A stretch of DNA of 64,000 nucleotides. Source: Thelonectria olida (lineage: Eukaryota; Ascomycota; Sordariomycetes; Hypocreales; Nectriaceae). A model generated the notes under the pieces. It made no database searches and was not told the DNA's origin. It saw only the letters and a program-made list of their open reading frames with translations. The stretch lies in assembly GCA_020736575.1 (NCBI GenBank), contig JAGPYM010000013.1:868001-932000 (forward strand), read 5' to 3'. Each line of letters opens with the position of its first letter. Position 1 is the first letter of the stretch. Position numbers and translations under genes: made by a program. Below are positions 1 to 12,578 of this stretch, piece after piece.

Positions 1-2200
1 TCTCAAACACTTTCTCGTTTAGGCTGTGCTCCTGCTAATGCTTGAACAGCACTTTTGTGTCGACCGTTTTTAGTTGCTTACCGCATCTAGGAACCACATT
101 GCCACGTAAAGAAAGGAGCGAAAAGGAAACATCCCTGAAGCACGTACTGCAGCTTTATCAAAGGTTGCGGCCCCCCTCGCCACCACAAGGCTGCCTGGCA
201 GTGTCCTCTAAACAAAGGTACCTAAGGGACCTATCTCCCCGCCCAATAGCTTTAATCTCATGTGAATGAGGACACTACGATCCCTCTCTGACGAGTCCTT
301 CACGGCTTCTGCCTTGTTCCGTGTGCCTCCCAAGGTGTCTCCCGCATCACCGTGGTGCTTCACACTTACACGCCCCCTCGCGCAGCACAGTGCGACCCAA
401 CACTCACAACAAAAGGGTACGATGCCAAGCTGACGACTTACCAAAGTACGGTTCACTATCCAGCCTCCCTTGTTGGCCCAAATCACCGAACCCCCGGCTC
501 CGGTCGCTCCTGCAAGCGTCTCGATCTGGAAGTCAGAGGCCTTGGAAAGGGCAGTTGATCCGGATCTCCCCAACCCATCCCACCGGTTTGCCCTCGCCCA
601 CGTCTGTCCTACCCAACCACAGACAACCCCCCCACCTTCTCGCTCGCTTCCCAAGAGAGTGAACACGTCGTGCCACACACAGCAAACGCTCAGTGCCACC
701 CTCCACTTTCCTCGAACCTGGGGGGCCGGCCCGCGGGTGACCCGCCCCGCCATCACCTGTCAAGACGACGACACGTCAAGTTCTCGGGGTACAATAGCAG
801 AGCGTGTATAGATTTACTCTTTGAGATCTGTAATGATGAAAATCATGCGTCAAGGGCGTGCCAAAAAACGCTCACAGCGTCTCAAGGATAGCGATATACA
901 TTGCATGAAGGTGCCTGGTATAATTAACCCGACACGCGTGTCTGCCTGTTGGTTCCCACGAAATGCACGAAATAGCCGCCCGATACAACCTTACAGACAT
1001 GCTCCTCCGTCACTCGTCGTCATTTTGACGCAGTTTCTTGAGTTGCAACAACGTGCGTTTCCACAGTTGGGTCGCAGAAGTGCACACACTCAAACGAATA
1101 GATGCGCCCCCCGTAAGTTAGTTGTGAGACGACGTTATCTTTGAGGTTGGAGAGACCGTGACCCGATCATACCCCATTCGTAGTTGCTTGTATAACTGAT
1201 GGAGCTTGTACTTGCCCTTGACAAAGTCCAAGTGATGAGATCAACTTAGCAATGTAAACATGATGAGTGAAGAGAGTGAGGGTGTAACAGTGGCATCTTG
1301 CGATATTCGAATCTATGGGAATAAGTACCAGCCCCAGCCTTGCCCGAATTCGACCAGCGAAACCCCCTCACGCGACGACACCAAAATCAGTACCAGACAG
1401 AAAGAAACCTAGCATACCCGTTGTCCTTTTGTTGATCTAGTCTTGCCTGTTATCAACGGGTAGCCTCTTTTCAACAGCCATGCACCCACTCAAGAAACAT
1501 GCTCTCCCCATCAGACAAAGATCCTACCAAGCAATAGGATGGAGTGAAGCGGAGGCAATAGAAGCTAAAGTCGAATAGAAATGCGAAAGGGAAATAGACA
1601 AGGAAAAAGAAAGGCAGGCAATACCAGATAGAAAAGTGAAAAGGAAAGGAAAGGAAAGGAAAGGAAAAGAAAACAAAAAACACCGTTGTTGTATCGAGGA
1701 GACTCATTGAACCCGTGCTCAGACATATCCCATTCCATCAATGACACCATTTCATCGCCAAAATGCCCCAATGCTTAAATACCCAACCTTTACCAAAGAT
1801 GACCCATCTCTTCAGTGTAGATCAGAACCCGTAAATGCCCAATAACAAGTGAAACTGTCGATGGTTCCTGGAGTCTGACGCCCGCTGCACATGCACCTCG
1901 CCTTGCCCACAGGGCGGATATAGTGAGAATCAAAATCCAATCAAATAACACCGGTGTCTTGAAAGACAACAACCACCTCTTTTTTCCCCTCAATGTTTTT
2001 GTTGCACCATCCATGATGTGACCGAGAGACTCCTGACCCGAACCCAGACCGAAATTCTCCCACGGGTGGCCGAAATGCAGAGGGGAATCACCTAAATCCA
2101 AAAACAAAATGCAAAAACTCCAATGGAAACAACAAGACGAGCGCCTGGCTAAATAGATAGGAGTCGAAGTCAGACGACGATGAGCTGTATGAATGGCCAA
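1..2200. other. gene-free stretch at the left edge
   Basis: I see no supportable gene here. Open frames are short, lie in several overlapping frames and lack domain-like composition. The last few hundred bases before 2200 are probably the 3' untranslated region of the Whi3-type gene, which is transcribed leftward. The only clear sequence feature is a purine pentanucleotide repeat near 1640. Confidence 0.5.
1633..1670. repeat. AAAGG pentanucleotide microsatellite
   Basis: About six near-perfect copies of a GGAAA unit lie in a longer purine-rich run. It lies downstream of the Whi3-like gene, outside any coding region. Confidence 0.85.
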
Positions 2201-4045
2201 CTATCCTTGAAGAAAATGGGGATATCCAGAGCCCTTCGTTTGAGGGTTAGGGATACCGAGCTCGTTTACGGCGCTGTGACTACCATTCTCGTCTCGTCTG
2301 GGAATGACAGATGTAGAGCCCTTTGGTTGGGGATAAGAGGTACCCATCTGGTTTGCGGCGCTGTTGTTCCCGTTTCTATCTCTCCTCGGTTGCGGGAAAG
2401 GTGTGCCCGCCTGGTACAAAGCACTGTGATGACCATTTCCATTTCCAATTGGTTGCGGGTAAGTGTATGAAGTGGCGTAATTGCCGCTGACATCTCGTCT
2501 GCGCATGTTGTAGGAATTATCGTAGCGTGGAGCAGGCAGAGGAAGGCCACGGCTGTCATAAGGCATGTACGAAGCATGGTTGGGATAGACGGGACCAAGA
2601 GGTGGATAACCAGGGGGGTATGAGAGTCCCGGAGGAGGGCCTGTTGCCGCTGACAAGTGGTGAGTAGGCCTAGGGTATGTGTTATCCAGCCCGTTCCTAG
2701 GACCATATGTGCCTGGATGGTTCTGACCCGGAGCTCCCCCCGGAGCTCGGTCAGGTCGAACTCCGAGTGGATTCTTGGAGAAGCTCAGTCTGATGCCATC
2801 ACCTTTGCTGGTGGACAAAACGGTCCCGTACAGGTCGCGGAGGGCCTTGGTTGCCCAAGTCACATCTTCAAACTCGACGAAACCCATGGGCCCGTTCGCC
2901 TTGGGACGAAGGGAGAGCCGCTTGTAGCCCCGTTGTCTGGAAAATAAGGCCTTGAGCTCCTCCTCGGAGGTGTCGAGGGGAAGATTGCCGATGTACAGTG
3001 TATTAATTGGCGGGTTCCGATCATGATGGTTGGCAGGAGGATGGCGGTAAGAACGCTGATGTCTCTGGTTGCCCATCGGATAGGTCATGACTGGGCTTGT
3101 CCCATTCCTAGGTGATAAAGGTGTTGATTGTACCGATGAGGGGCTTGTGTACTGAGACTGCGATGACGGCAACAGCGGTGGCGCATTGGCCGTGTAGGCC
3201 CAAGGCTCGCTCAACAGCTTCGTTTCATCATCGGCGCAGTCATTGCCAATAAGCGACTTTCCGATATTCCTTTGGCTATTCGAGTGAGGAGTGTCCATGT
3301 TTTGTGGGCTTATCGACATCATCTGCATGTCTAAGTGAAGACCATTATCGATGGTGCTGGTGTATGAATTTCCAGATGCGCCCGGGATCTCCAATTGAAG
3401 ATTGTCGACTGGCATAGGGTAGTTCTGCCCATAATCCGTGGCAGGATTCGGCAGCATCGTCGCCTGCGAGGGCTGTCTTTGCCGGGGGCCAGACGAAGCG
3501 GAGGAGGCAGGGCTTGAGGTATGGTCAGACTCTGAGAAATCAACTATCACGTCCGTTTCTGGGTACCCCAGGCGACTGAAATGATAAGCCAGTGTACCAT
3601 GTGCGTCAACCGCGTCAGACTTGGACTCGAACGTGAGCACGACAGAGTAACTGTCATATCGATATTGTTCTCCCGGTGGCACCGCTTCCTGATCCCATGT
3701 AATTGGATGGAACCGAACCGACAAGTTCTTCGGCCATTCAAGCGCCGCCCGTAGGCTCTCCTCGGTGACTCCTACAGGAAGACGATCGATCATGACGCGA
3801 AACGATGGGGGCTTTGGAGAATCGAATGGATAAGGTTCGGTCGCAAGTCTCGGAGGTATCTGGGTTGTGCGAGGAACCATCCCGATGGGATACTGAGCGC
3901 TTTGGGCCATGGCCCCTGATGCGCCGAAAGGCGATGGCAATGGGCCTTTGCGATGGAGGTTGGCATAGAAGTCGCAATCGCAAGCACCCCGTTCACGACG
4001 ACAGGCGCACATGCTAATCGCACTGCATGCCAAGTTGTGCGCCAT
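2201..4045 (-). CDS. WHI3: Whi3-family RNA-binding protein with two RRMs
   Basis: This is a predicted 614-residue protein of the Whi3 family, which binds mRNAs such as cyclin transcripts and can phase-separate through low-complexity regions. A first, divergent RRM lies at about residues 83-155. A canonical RRM lies at about 348-422, with RNP2 LYIGNL and RNP1 GPMGFVEF, followed by the family signature IRLSFSKNPLGVR, which is very close to yeast Whi3. The linker and C-terminus are rich in Ser, Pro, Tyr and Asn. The last 75 residues hold three imperfect copies of a unit reading NG..SA....G...PQ. The same frame stays open upstream to 4492, but that part looks like untranslated sequence, so I chose the ATG at 4045. 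An ATG at 3910 is also possible, and an unrecognised 5' intron cannot be excluded. The C-terminal RRM assignment is firm; the start is not. Confidence 0.88.
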   Translation of the reverse strand: MAHNLACSAISMCACRRERGACDCDFYANLHRKGPLPSPFGASGAMAQSAQYPIGMVPRTTQIPPRLATEPYPFDSPKPPSFRVMIDRLPVGVTEESLRAALEWPKNLSVRFHPITWDQEAVPPGEQYRYDSYSVVLTFESKSDAVDAHGTLAYHFSRLGYPETDVIVDFSESDHTSSPASSASSGPRQRQPSQATMLPNPATDYGQNYPMPVDNLQLEIPGASGNSYTSTIDNGLHLDMQMMSISPQNMDTPHSNSQRNIGKSLIGNDCADDETKLLSEPWAYTANAPPLLPSSQSQYTSPSSVQSTPLSPRNGTSPVMTYPMGNQRHQRSYRHPPANHHDRNPPINTLYIGNLPLDTSEEELKALFSRQRGYKRLSLRPKANGPMGFVEFEDVTWATKALRDLYGTVLSTSKGDGIRLSFSKNPLGVRPDRAPGGAPGQNHPGTYGPRNGLDNTYPRPTHHLSAATGPPPGLSYPPGYPPLGPVYPNHASYMPYDSRGLPLPAPRYDNSYNMRRRDVSGNYATSYTYPQPIGNGNGHHSALYQAGTPFPQPRRDRNGNNSAANQMGTSYPQPKGSTSVIPRRDENGSHSAVNELGIPNPQTKGSGYPHFLQG

Positions 4046-5861
4046 GGAGGGAGATGATGCGAGAAGACCAGATTTGTGACGGCGAGGATCGAAGGTTACC
4101 GGTGGGGAGAAGCTGGGCATGGACGACGCGCAATGGTGAAGCGTTGAGGGAGTGCGCACGGCAGGTTGATTCGGGAAACGCCAGAAGATGCGCGGTGCTG
4201 GTCCGGACGAAGATTGGATGGGGATAAATCGATTGGAGGAAGAGAAGCAAGACTGCTGCAGGAATGATGCTGCAAAGCTGCAGGAGTTGATGATAATAAT
4301 GAAGGATGAGGGGAGAAAAGCGCAGAAAGGGTGTGGGAGAAGGAGAGGGTGTGAGTGCGTGCGACAGCGTCGCAGCGAGCGGGTGTGGTGTAAGGTGAAA
4401 GTATCGAGGTGTCGTTCTGGGAGATGGGGGGGATGGGATATGTATGGGCTGTGGAGAAGGATGGAGATGGGATGGGGGGTCCTCGAGAGCAATCAGCCGG
4501 GGGGGAGGGGTGGCTTAAGGCAAGGTACCTTAGTCCGGGGCCTTGAGGTCGTGCCCGGAGGTAACTTATGGCACAATCACGTCGCGCCGACCGCTCGGAG
4601 GAGAGAAGCCGCCGAAGGAGGGTGCGACCTGTGCAGCGTTTGGGATGGTGGGAATCGATGCTAAAGTAGACTGATAGGGCCTGTCAGCGTAGACTCGAGG
4701 GCGAGTTGCGAGGACAAGGTTGAGGAGATAATTGCATATCGACACAGACCTCAGGTATGTGAAACTGACGCGATGGCGGGAGACCTGGTTGGGTCTGTGT
4801 GATACGTGAATGGCCCAATGAGGGAGGCAACGAGGGAGGGAGGAGGAGTGTTGAGTGAAAAGAAGAAGATCGGTGACAAAGCGCTAGCAAGATTTCGTAT
4901 TGCATCTAATAGTATATAGTTCCGTGATAAGATAGTTAAGGAAGGGAGCCTGAAATCGGCTCGGATTAATGGGGAGGTATTGTCTGTGAGAGGAAGACAA
5001 GACGGCAGCTACCGAGTTAGGCGAATAAAACCTTGTTGGTCTCTCTCTGGATGGGATAGTTACCTAGACGAAAGAAAGGAAACGAGGTCACGGTAGTAGG
5101 TAGATGATGGAGAATGGACAACTCCGTTGTCAAAGTTCGCGTTGACAGCACCAGACCATTAGAATTTGGGCCTGCTATCGCTTGTTGCAGAGCACAACCT
5201 AAACAATGCTGAAACGAAGCCTGAAAACCTCCAGGGTTTGCTGACGTAAGTTGATCATCAAGGAATATAAAAATAACAAGATAATACCTCCCTCAAAGGT
5301 GCGTGGTTGGCTGCGGCTTCGCATGTCCCTTGAACAGTGGATGCTGAGAAGAAGTACAGTATGTCAATACGGTACGGTAACTGTTCTGCGATGTTAACGC
5401 AGGAGCCAGGCGATGTGCTTCGTACTGAGGGACCCCCTGGATGATGAGGAGTTGGGGGGTTAGGCACGGAGAGTTGATGCTGGGTGGGTGCATGTCCCCC
5501 GTTTCTTGCTCCCTCTTCTGGGTCCTCTGCTTCTTTGGGTTTCTGGGCAGCTGGCCTGCAGGATAAGCTGCTTGGGATCCCCTGGCTTGTGGCTTTTGCA
5601 ACCTTGGGGCGTAGGGCCTGGCGGCCAGGGCTGAGCAGCCGGCTTGGGATCGATCCAGCTGGATCGCTGGGTCGGGTCGGCGGGGGACAATCCAAATGGC
5701 AGGCGGCACGTATTTGGTCCACCCAACAGCATGCACGCACCTAGCACCGTACCACCCAACAGCCGGGGCCCGGGGGTGAGGATCCGCTGCAAAGAAGCTT
5801 GGACTGAACTGGCTTGGATTGCGTCGTGGTGCGTGGTTGTCGTGTGCGGGGCGCTGGGACA

Positions 5862-5894
5862 TGCGACTGCGACGGCGACTGCGACGGCGACTGC
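5862..5894. repeat. GCGACT/GCGACG hexamer repeat
   Basis: Five to six alternating copies of GCGACT and GCGACG form a short trinucleotide-based microsatellite in noncoding sequence. Confidence 0.75.
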
Positions 5895-8800
5895 TTGAGC
5901 GCGAGGGTGTGAGGAGAACAAGATTGACGCTGCTGCTGGTGATGATGATGGCTCAATGATGAAGCACCAACACCCAAATCCCGCCTGAGGGGTGCACATA
6001 CGAATCCATACCGGCGACCCAACAATGCCCACTTAATAAACGCGCCAAGAAGCTCCGACAGGCAGCATTGTGAAGTTGAAAAGAGCTTGAGAAGCTGTTG
6101 ATTTGACGATACACTTGAACTATATCATAGTCATCAGCCATAGTGATTATGTCAACACGCATCTCAATAGGGGACAACCCTGTCTGAAAATGGGTGGAAG
6201 GAAGGAAAGGGCAAAACTTATTCAGCCATCCGCAAAGTACTTCTGTCTGTCGTGCCCAAGAGTAGATGCATCGCGGTCATTGAAAGCGTCTGTACCTATT
6301 CTTAAGCAGGTAGGTTGGAGGAAATTCGGGGACAGTGCCTCCTGTTCCCTACAAGCGCCACGGTTGAGTGAGCATCTTGACGAAGCTGTCCTTTTTGTCT
6401 ATCGCATGGACGTGAATGAATACATGGTGAGCGGTTGAGGTGGAAGCTGGAGCCCGAATTTGGGCCGTTAGTGGAGTGTGGGAATGCTCGAAGGGGGCAG
6501 ACTACTAACGACCGTGAGCCCAAATTGGCGCGAAAGATGGTGTTGGCTCAGACGCTATCGTACCAATCAGCGAAGCCACGGTATTGGCTGGTTTGAAGTT
6601 AAAACAAGGCGTGGAAGACCGTTTGCCTCTTGGCCTGAGCCAGTCCTCGAACCAGTCAAGCCTGCGAGGGGCATCCTGACCGAGCAGTCAAGGCTAACAA
6701 CCGATGCAAACGCTAACGGCTATTCATGGACTGATGAAGCAATCAACAATGGATTGCTGAACGAGCGTGAGGCTCAGCATAATCCTTGGGCCAACGTCGG
6801 ATGGACGACAACAGGACGACAAAGAGGAAATGGCGAATTGGGGTACCGCGGCGAGGGCTGAGAAGCAGTTTGCTGTCACAATAAAGGCGTCAGGTAGAGA
6901 AATGGATGGTGATTGGGGGTAAAGAAAGAAGAAGCCCAAGTGCATTGAGGAAATGCATTTTATGAAGGTCTTGGTGTGCAGTTGCGGCCGGTTAAAGGTG
7001 GCAAGCACCAACTTTACATCTCCCAGGTTTGCTCTTTCCTCGAGAAGGGGTAACCACTTCGCACAGCTGCTACTACTCCATAGGAAGGACCTGGAATGAG
7101 GAAGCTGCGCTCGGCGTATCAGCTGCGCCTTCCAAGAAAACCGTCATAAGAGAAGCGCTTCAATGGCATTACTTGCCATCCATCTGGTTCCAACACCCTT
7201 ATCACGTACCATATTTGCTAGCTAGCAGAAGCATCCCAACTACACACAACTTTCAGTGCTATGGATGCGATTACAAGTTCGTCTGGATCCATGCAGTCAT
7301 AACAGCCACGCACGAACAACTCCGCCCGATTCACCAACTCTACACGTGTCCCCGGATGAGCAGACACGTATCGAACCCTGCATTTTCAAATATGCTTGCT
7401 CCCTTCTTTATCCCCGATTCTTTGCGCTAAGCAACTCTTATTATTACAGCGTGACACGATGACGGAATGGATACCCCAATCAGTCCTCCTAGTACAACGA
7501 AGATAGAGATATCACCCACCCGCTCAACTTTGGCCTGTCAATCGAACCGTCAAGGAAGCTAGTGCATCGCTGTTACGAGTCCCTGGTTTCAAGCACACGA
7601 CGTACCAGGCACGAATGCTATCCAAAAGTCGTCAGGCACCCCAAGTGCCTATGCACATGAGTTGAAGCTGTCAGCTCGCAAGGTGAATCGCTGTGACCGC
7701 GGGGGGAGGTGTGACGTTTAGTTGCTTCTATGGATGCGGACGGACTGGTTTGCGCCCCCTTGCTTTATCTCCTCTTTGTCGCTTCCCAGATTTCTTTGTT
7801 ACCTCCAGTGGATGGCATTTTCACATTCAGCTATTAATCGTCGGTCAAGATAAGAAACGAATCATAAAAAAACAGCCCGAGCTCGAGACGGCGACAGCAT
7901 CGGCATCTGAGCTATGGCGCTCTCTCCACCACCCCACCACTGGTAACGGCAGCTACAACCACCCCTATCCATGCCCTCGACAATGGAGTACTTCGAACGA
8001 ATATTCGTGCTCCATTGAGATATATCCGTACTGCGCAGTGGGCATGTGCATATAGCCGACCTGTGGGCAACATGTTCGGAATAACGCGTGGCTTCAGCCT
8101 TGGTCGCTACGATAGCTCCCCAGCAAACAAGGGTGTTGGAGTAAGCATTCGATTCTGTGCGATTTCTTGAAGGATTTTCGGTCTAACACAGCCGTTGAAA
8201 CCCTTCCGCGGCGGCTATCCAAAATTAGAGACGCCTGTACTTCTTGCTGGCCGGATAATGCTATCATGATGCTCTCTCTCAGCTCACTGCCTCAGCAGTA
8301 TTGAGGTTGCCATAGCTCTCCACGGGCCGTCTGTTTCCTTTCACGTTTACGACAGCAAGTTGACGACCAATGAACTAGGAACTTTATGACGGATAACTCC
8401 CCAACGTTTGTTTGTAAGTCTTGACTTTGATCCTTAATCCCGAGCCGGCCTGACAGGCCCGTGTTCCAGATGCGGCATCAGAAAGAGCACCGTGTCGCAA
8501 GCACATCGTGCCTGTTGCTCTCATTAATTGTGGCTTCTTTCGGCACTTCGTCTTCGCAAAGAAAATCCATGTGTCCCATTCGCTCTGGTACCATACTATT
8601 TGTGACGACATGGTCCCAAACCTACGCAGTGGCCACTACTCGTTGATTCAGCACCCTCCTTCGGCCTCATTCTGTATGGAGGAGAAGTTACCCGTCCGCT
8701 CGTCTCTTTCACAATAATGAAATCAGCAGGGTTACCTCTGACGCTCACGCCGATAGAGTGGTATGCACGTGAGGGAGAACATGTGACATGGAGAGGTAGA

Positions 8801-11800
8801 CCGTGGTGCGAAGCAAGCCTTTCCCAATTCAAACATTTGTGTCGGAATACATGCTTTGAGTGCGGGCATTTCCCTGAGTGGTACTGCTTCGAGTATTGCT
8901 CCTTACTTCAAGAGCAGGGTCAACCCATCTCATATCGTTGCTATCTGTTGTACTACTCGCACACAAAGGGTCATGTACTACTTCGTCCTTGTTGTCGACC
9001 CAGCCTGGCGATAGTCGCTGTGCTGACACACATCTGTGTATACTAATCAATAGGCACACATTCCAAATCTTTTACTCTGGGAGGCATCTCGGCTCGCATC
9101 CTGCTCAGGCTACATGCCAAACTCTTCTCTCACACATTACGTCTTTTGGAGACTTGAATGCGATAAGAGTCGGGGATTGCATAAGGAATCGAACAAGGAT
9201 CGATTCCCTATCATTTACTGCCTTAATAACATCGCCCAACCCTTGCACCCGCATTCTTGGTTGATTGGCAGCCTGTTACTCTCGGTTATTCATAGAGGCC
9301 TCATTGAGTGGTCTTTTTACCTAGTACCATGGCTAACTTGCTACGACTTTCAGATCTTCGAGAAATACTACGTAGTAGACACCGTTGCATCAGCACTCAA
9401 CCTGAGCAAAGGGGGTCATTCCTCTGTTATCGTGCAACGGTCATCCCCAGCGCCCCATCCGTCGTTCAACTTGGGCCTTCGATGGGATGCGAGACGCTAC
9501 GATGTCCAGCTTCACCCGGGCGATCTGTTTCGCACGGTCGATGCCTTGCTAGCTTGCAGAATAGCCTTCAGAGCGATGATACTGCCCAACCTGCCAACTG
9601 CTCTTCATCGCTTAGTTCTGGTCAACTTGGACGGACAAGTCGTTATCAATGGCACATATCCTAGCACGTCACGCCTTTCGCGAAGTACAAGGCGAATTAA
9701 CTCGCCGATCCCACCACGGTCGGAGCCCCATCACATCTCAGTCCGGCACCATCCTTCACCCACTCGATCTCCGGACTATTGGGCCACCGGCTCGGTCCCA
9801 GTCGTAGCTGGAGAGCCTCCGCTGGCAGGCCCCTGATGTCATAAGTGAACCTATCTTCCTTCTCCTGCACCTAGATTCTTTCAAGCAGTCGCCCGTGCCG
9901 TTATCGCAAGCACTGCTGCATAGGTTTGTTGTAATTGGTCGACCTTGACGCCAGTCTCACACTTCAAACTTCCTGACATGGCGCAGTCACAACTGAAGTC
10001 ACCAACACCAGACTCGGATCCAGCATTGATGATCCTACGCTGACCTTGCATACTTTAGTATCAGGTCCAACCAAGCTCTTGTCTTGATCGATCCACGTCG
10101 TTTGGCACGTCAACTAATTAGTTACAGTAACCACCCTCGTCGATGGTCTGCCCTTCACTGCTTTGTGGCTTTCACCCGACGGACACACGGCCCTTGCTGG
10201 CTCGAATCGGCTTATCAGCGCCTCTCCCAAGTCCTTCGTACCATTCACTCGACTCACTCGACCTCGGTCCACGCAGATTGCTTCCCTTGTTTCCATCCGT
10301 CCAAGGGGAATCCCCTCCCACCCTTTTCGCTCCCTGGCCATGTGCCAATGAGGTGGGCCTGTCGTCCGGGCTATTCAAGCCATCAGCGAGCTCCGGGGTG
10401 GTCCACTCCCCTTGAAAACGGGCCCCGGGATGGCAGCCCGTTGGCCGTCAAGTTCTGGTCTATCCCCGACTTGGACTCGGCTTGGCTGGCTTCGTTGGCG
10501 GTTCAAACTTCAGACTCAGGGCCCCAAGACAAAGCTTGAGATCCAGATCATCCAATCATCCAATACAAACGCGATCCTTGCCCACCCACCCATTCCAAGT
10601 TCCTCTGGGCTGTTCTTAGTAACGCGCATAATCGTGCAAATTACGTGCCGCTGCAACGGCTCGAGCGCGTGGCAGACGCAAGACAGTTGCAGGCTTCTCC
10701 TGAGGATTGCATTTGCAAGCAGCGCGCCCGTTTTCCGCCATCAACGGCCACTCTACCGGTTCTAGACACCAAGATCGACACCCTCATGTGACGTACCCCC
10801 TCTCCCTTTCAAGCCTCCGAGTGCTCCGACGTTGAGATGGGCTTATTCGGGTTTACCAAGGCCCTCAAGTGCCGAGACAGCTCCGTGACTGCGCCGCAAT
10901 AGAGGTCTTTGTTCCAGGTCGGTTGTCTGCGGGAATCCGATTGGAAGTCTCAAGCATGCGGAACCTGACAGCTCTATTTGCATGCATGCGCAATGAAGGA
11001 AATGAAACACACCATGGTGAATTCATTTCAGCCCAGACGTCGAAATTCCTCCCAGCTCGATCTGGCCTAGACATGCGCCTCGCTCAGGTCTGAGCATTGT
11101 GTCCCCCGCTTGGCCGCCTCGCATTGGAGCAAGGTCGAGCGCGGATGTCATATCCCGAGGATGGAGATGGGATTCGACCATTTGCCTATGATGGTGGCTT
11201 TCACGGCCACCACGCAATGCTGGGTCTTGACGCGGCAACGCGGCTCTGCATGTCTGTCTTTAGAAGGCTGCATTAGCCTGGGGTTGAAACGAGCGAACGT
11301 GACCACGCAAAGCAGATCTGATGACTCAATTATCAGCGTGTCCTATGGGAAAGACTTTGCCGTCCTCTTTTGTCGGCAATGTTTGCTCTTTCTTCCTGGT
11401 CCTGGTCTCGTCATCAGCAGACTATCTACAGTAGCGCACTCCTCCTCAAAGCAGGGCTCTTGGAGCCATTGGCTTGGGAGAGGTGGGCGTTAACAGAGGA
11501 AACGGAGAGATGCTAGCTTTTGGGCTTGATGTCGATGGCACCCCTCCTGGTTTGCTTCGAAGATTGGACGCCCTTAGCTTGGATAGTGTTACAGCGACTG
11601 TCGATAGCATCTCGCTTGGGAAGGGAATGAAGTGCAAGCAAGCACAAGTGCAGATCGTCGGTCGCCTGACACACGGGAAGGATGGCTTGTCAGATGGCGT
11701 CTACGAATAGACAATGAGCAGCATGGGGACTCGGTGACGGGGTCGATGTCTTACCTGTGCGAGGCCTTGCTTACTCTTCGGGGTTCGGATAACGGCGAGG

Positions 11801-12326
11801 GGGAACTTGGCGAAGCGGCATAGGAGGATGTGGGGAGAAGGGACGGAGAGAGAAACGAGGGTTGTCGCTTCAAGACCGAGTGGTCAGGTTGGGTGAGGTG
11901 AAGGACGGGCTCTGGTGTTCGCCAGTTGCCGGTGTACGGCGAAGGACGGCTTGAGCTTGTTCCAGCAACCAATAAGGGTTTGGTGGTGCTGTTCGAGCGA
12001 GCAGGCAGTTGGGAAGTCAAGTTTCTGCACCTCAATTCTGTTGTTCGAGATTGTGCTGACTCTGCGAGTTGTAGACTACTCAGTTGTTCAGTTCATCGCT
12101 TGGGGAATACGACGGGCTGAAGTGGTTGAGTACAGACATGTCACCTCCCGAGAGGTTCAATGCCGGAGAGCTGCGCAAGCAATGGCCCATGACGACCTTT
12201 GCCAATGTTCTGTTTGCTTGCTTGATCTCTCGCTCCCCATTGGTGGAGCCGTGATTGAGTTGTGTTCATTCGTCTCTCAACACGAATTTGCAGAGATCAG
12301 ACGAAAGGCATACATGGGCATCTTTT

Positions 12327-12372
12327 TTTCCCGGTGTTTTTTTTTTCACTCTCTCTTCTTCACCACCCTCAC
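12327..12372 (+). promoter_or_regulatory. pyrimidine-rich tract upstream of the dehydrogenase
   Basis: Runs of T and CT repeats lie about 210-250 bp before the chosen start codon at 12579. Such CT-rich blocks are common near transcription starts of well-expressed filamentous fungal genes. No TATA box was identified, so the regulatory role is inferred from position and composition only. Confidence 0.35.
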
Positions 12373-12578
12373 ACCGATCTTGGCCTTTTGGTGTTTTCGC
12401 TACTCAACAACACAAGTTCTTCTGTCAGACATCTCAACGTTCTAGACCTTGGACCCTGGATCCAGAATATTGGGGCCCTCTCCACTCAGCTTCTCACCTT
12501 GACTTGACCTTCACTCAGCTGAAGCTGCCGACACGTCTTCTCATACGCAACAAAACAACGACAAGAAGCTCGTTCAAC

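Larger units (their letters stand above)
4046..12578. other. 8.5 kb gene-poor region
   Basis: No conserved domain or convincing splice-linked coding exon was recognised. Open frames of up to 240 codons occur (for example 9114-9836 +) but have no domain-like sequence and compete with similar frames on both strands. The left part should contain the promoter and leader of the Whi3-like gene, and the right end the promoter of the dehydrogenase. A (GCGACT/GCGACG) repeat lies at about 5862-5894. The stretch could host noncoding transcripts, but nothing in the sequence proves this. Confidence 0.45.

Noticed and set aside
4046..4492. In-frame extension of the Whi3-like protein by 149 residues
   Set aside because: His/Ser/Pro-rich sequence unlike the family N-terminus; probably untranslated leader.
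6484..6861. 125-codon + strand frame
   Set aside because: No bias in third positions and no motif.
7360..7395. tRNA B-box-like GGTTCGATAC on the minus strand
   Set aside because: No T-stem, acceptor stem or A-box can be folded around it.
8717..9046. 109-codon Cys-rich frame considered as an effector
   Set aside because: It lacks a signal peptide, and the Cys spacing is irregular.
9114..9836. 240-codon open frame (+)
   Set aside because: Composition changes along its length, no motif, and an equally long frame lies alongside.
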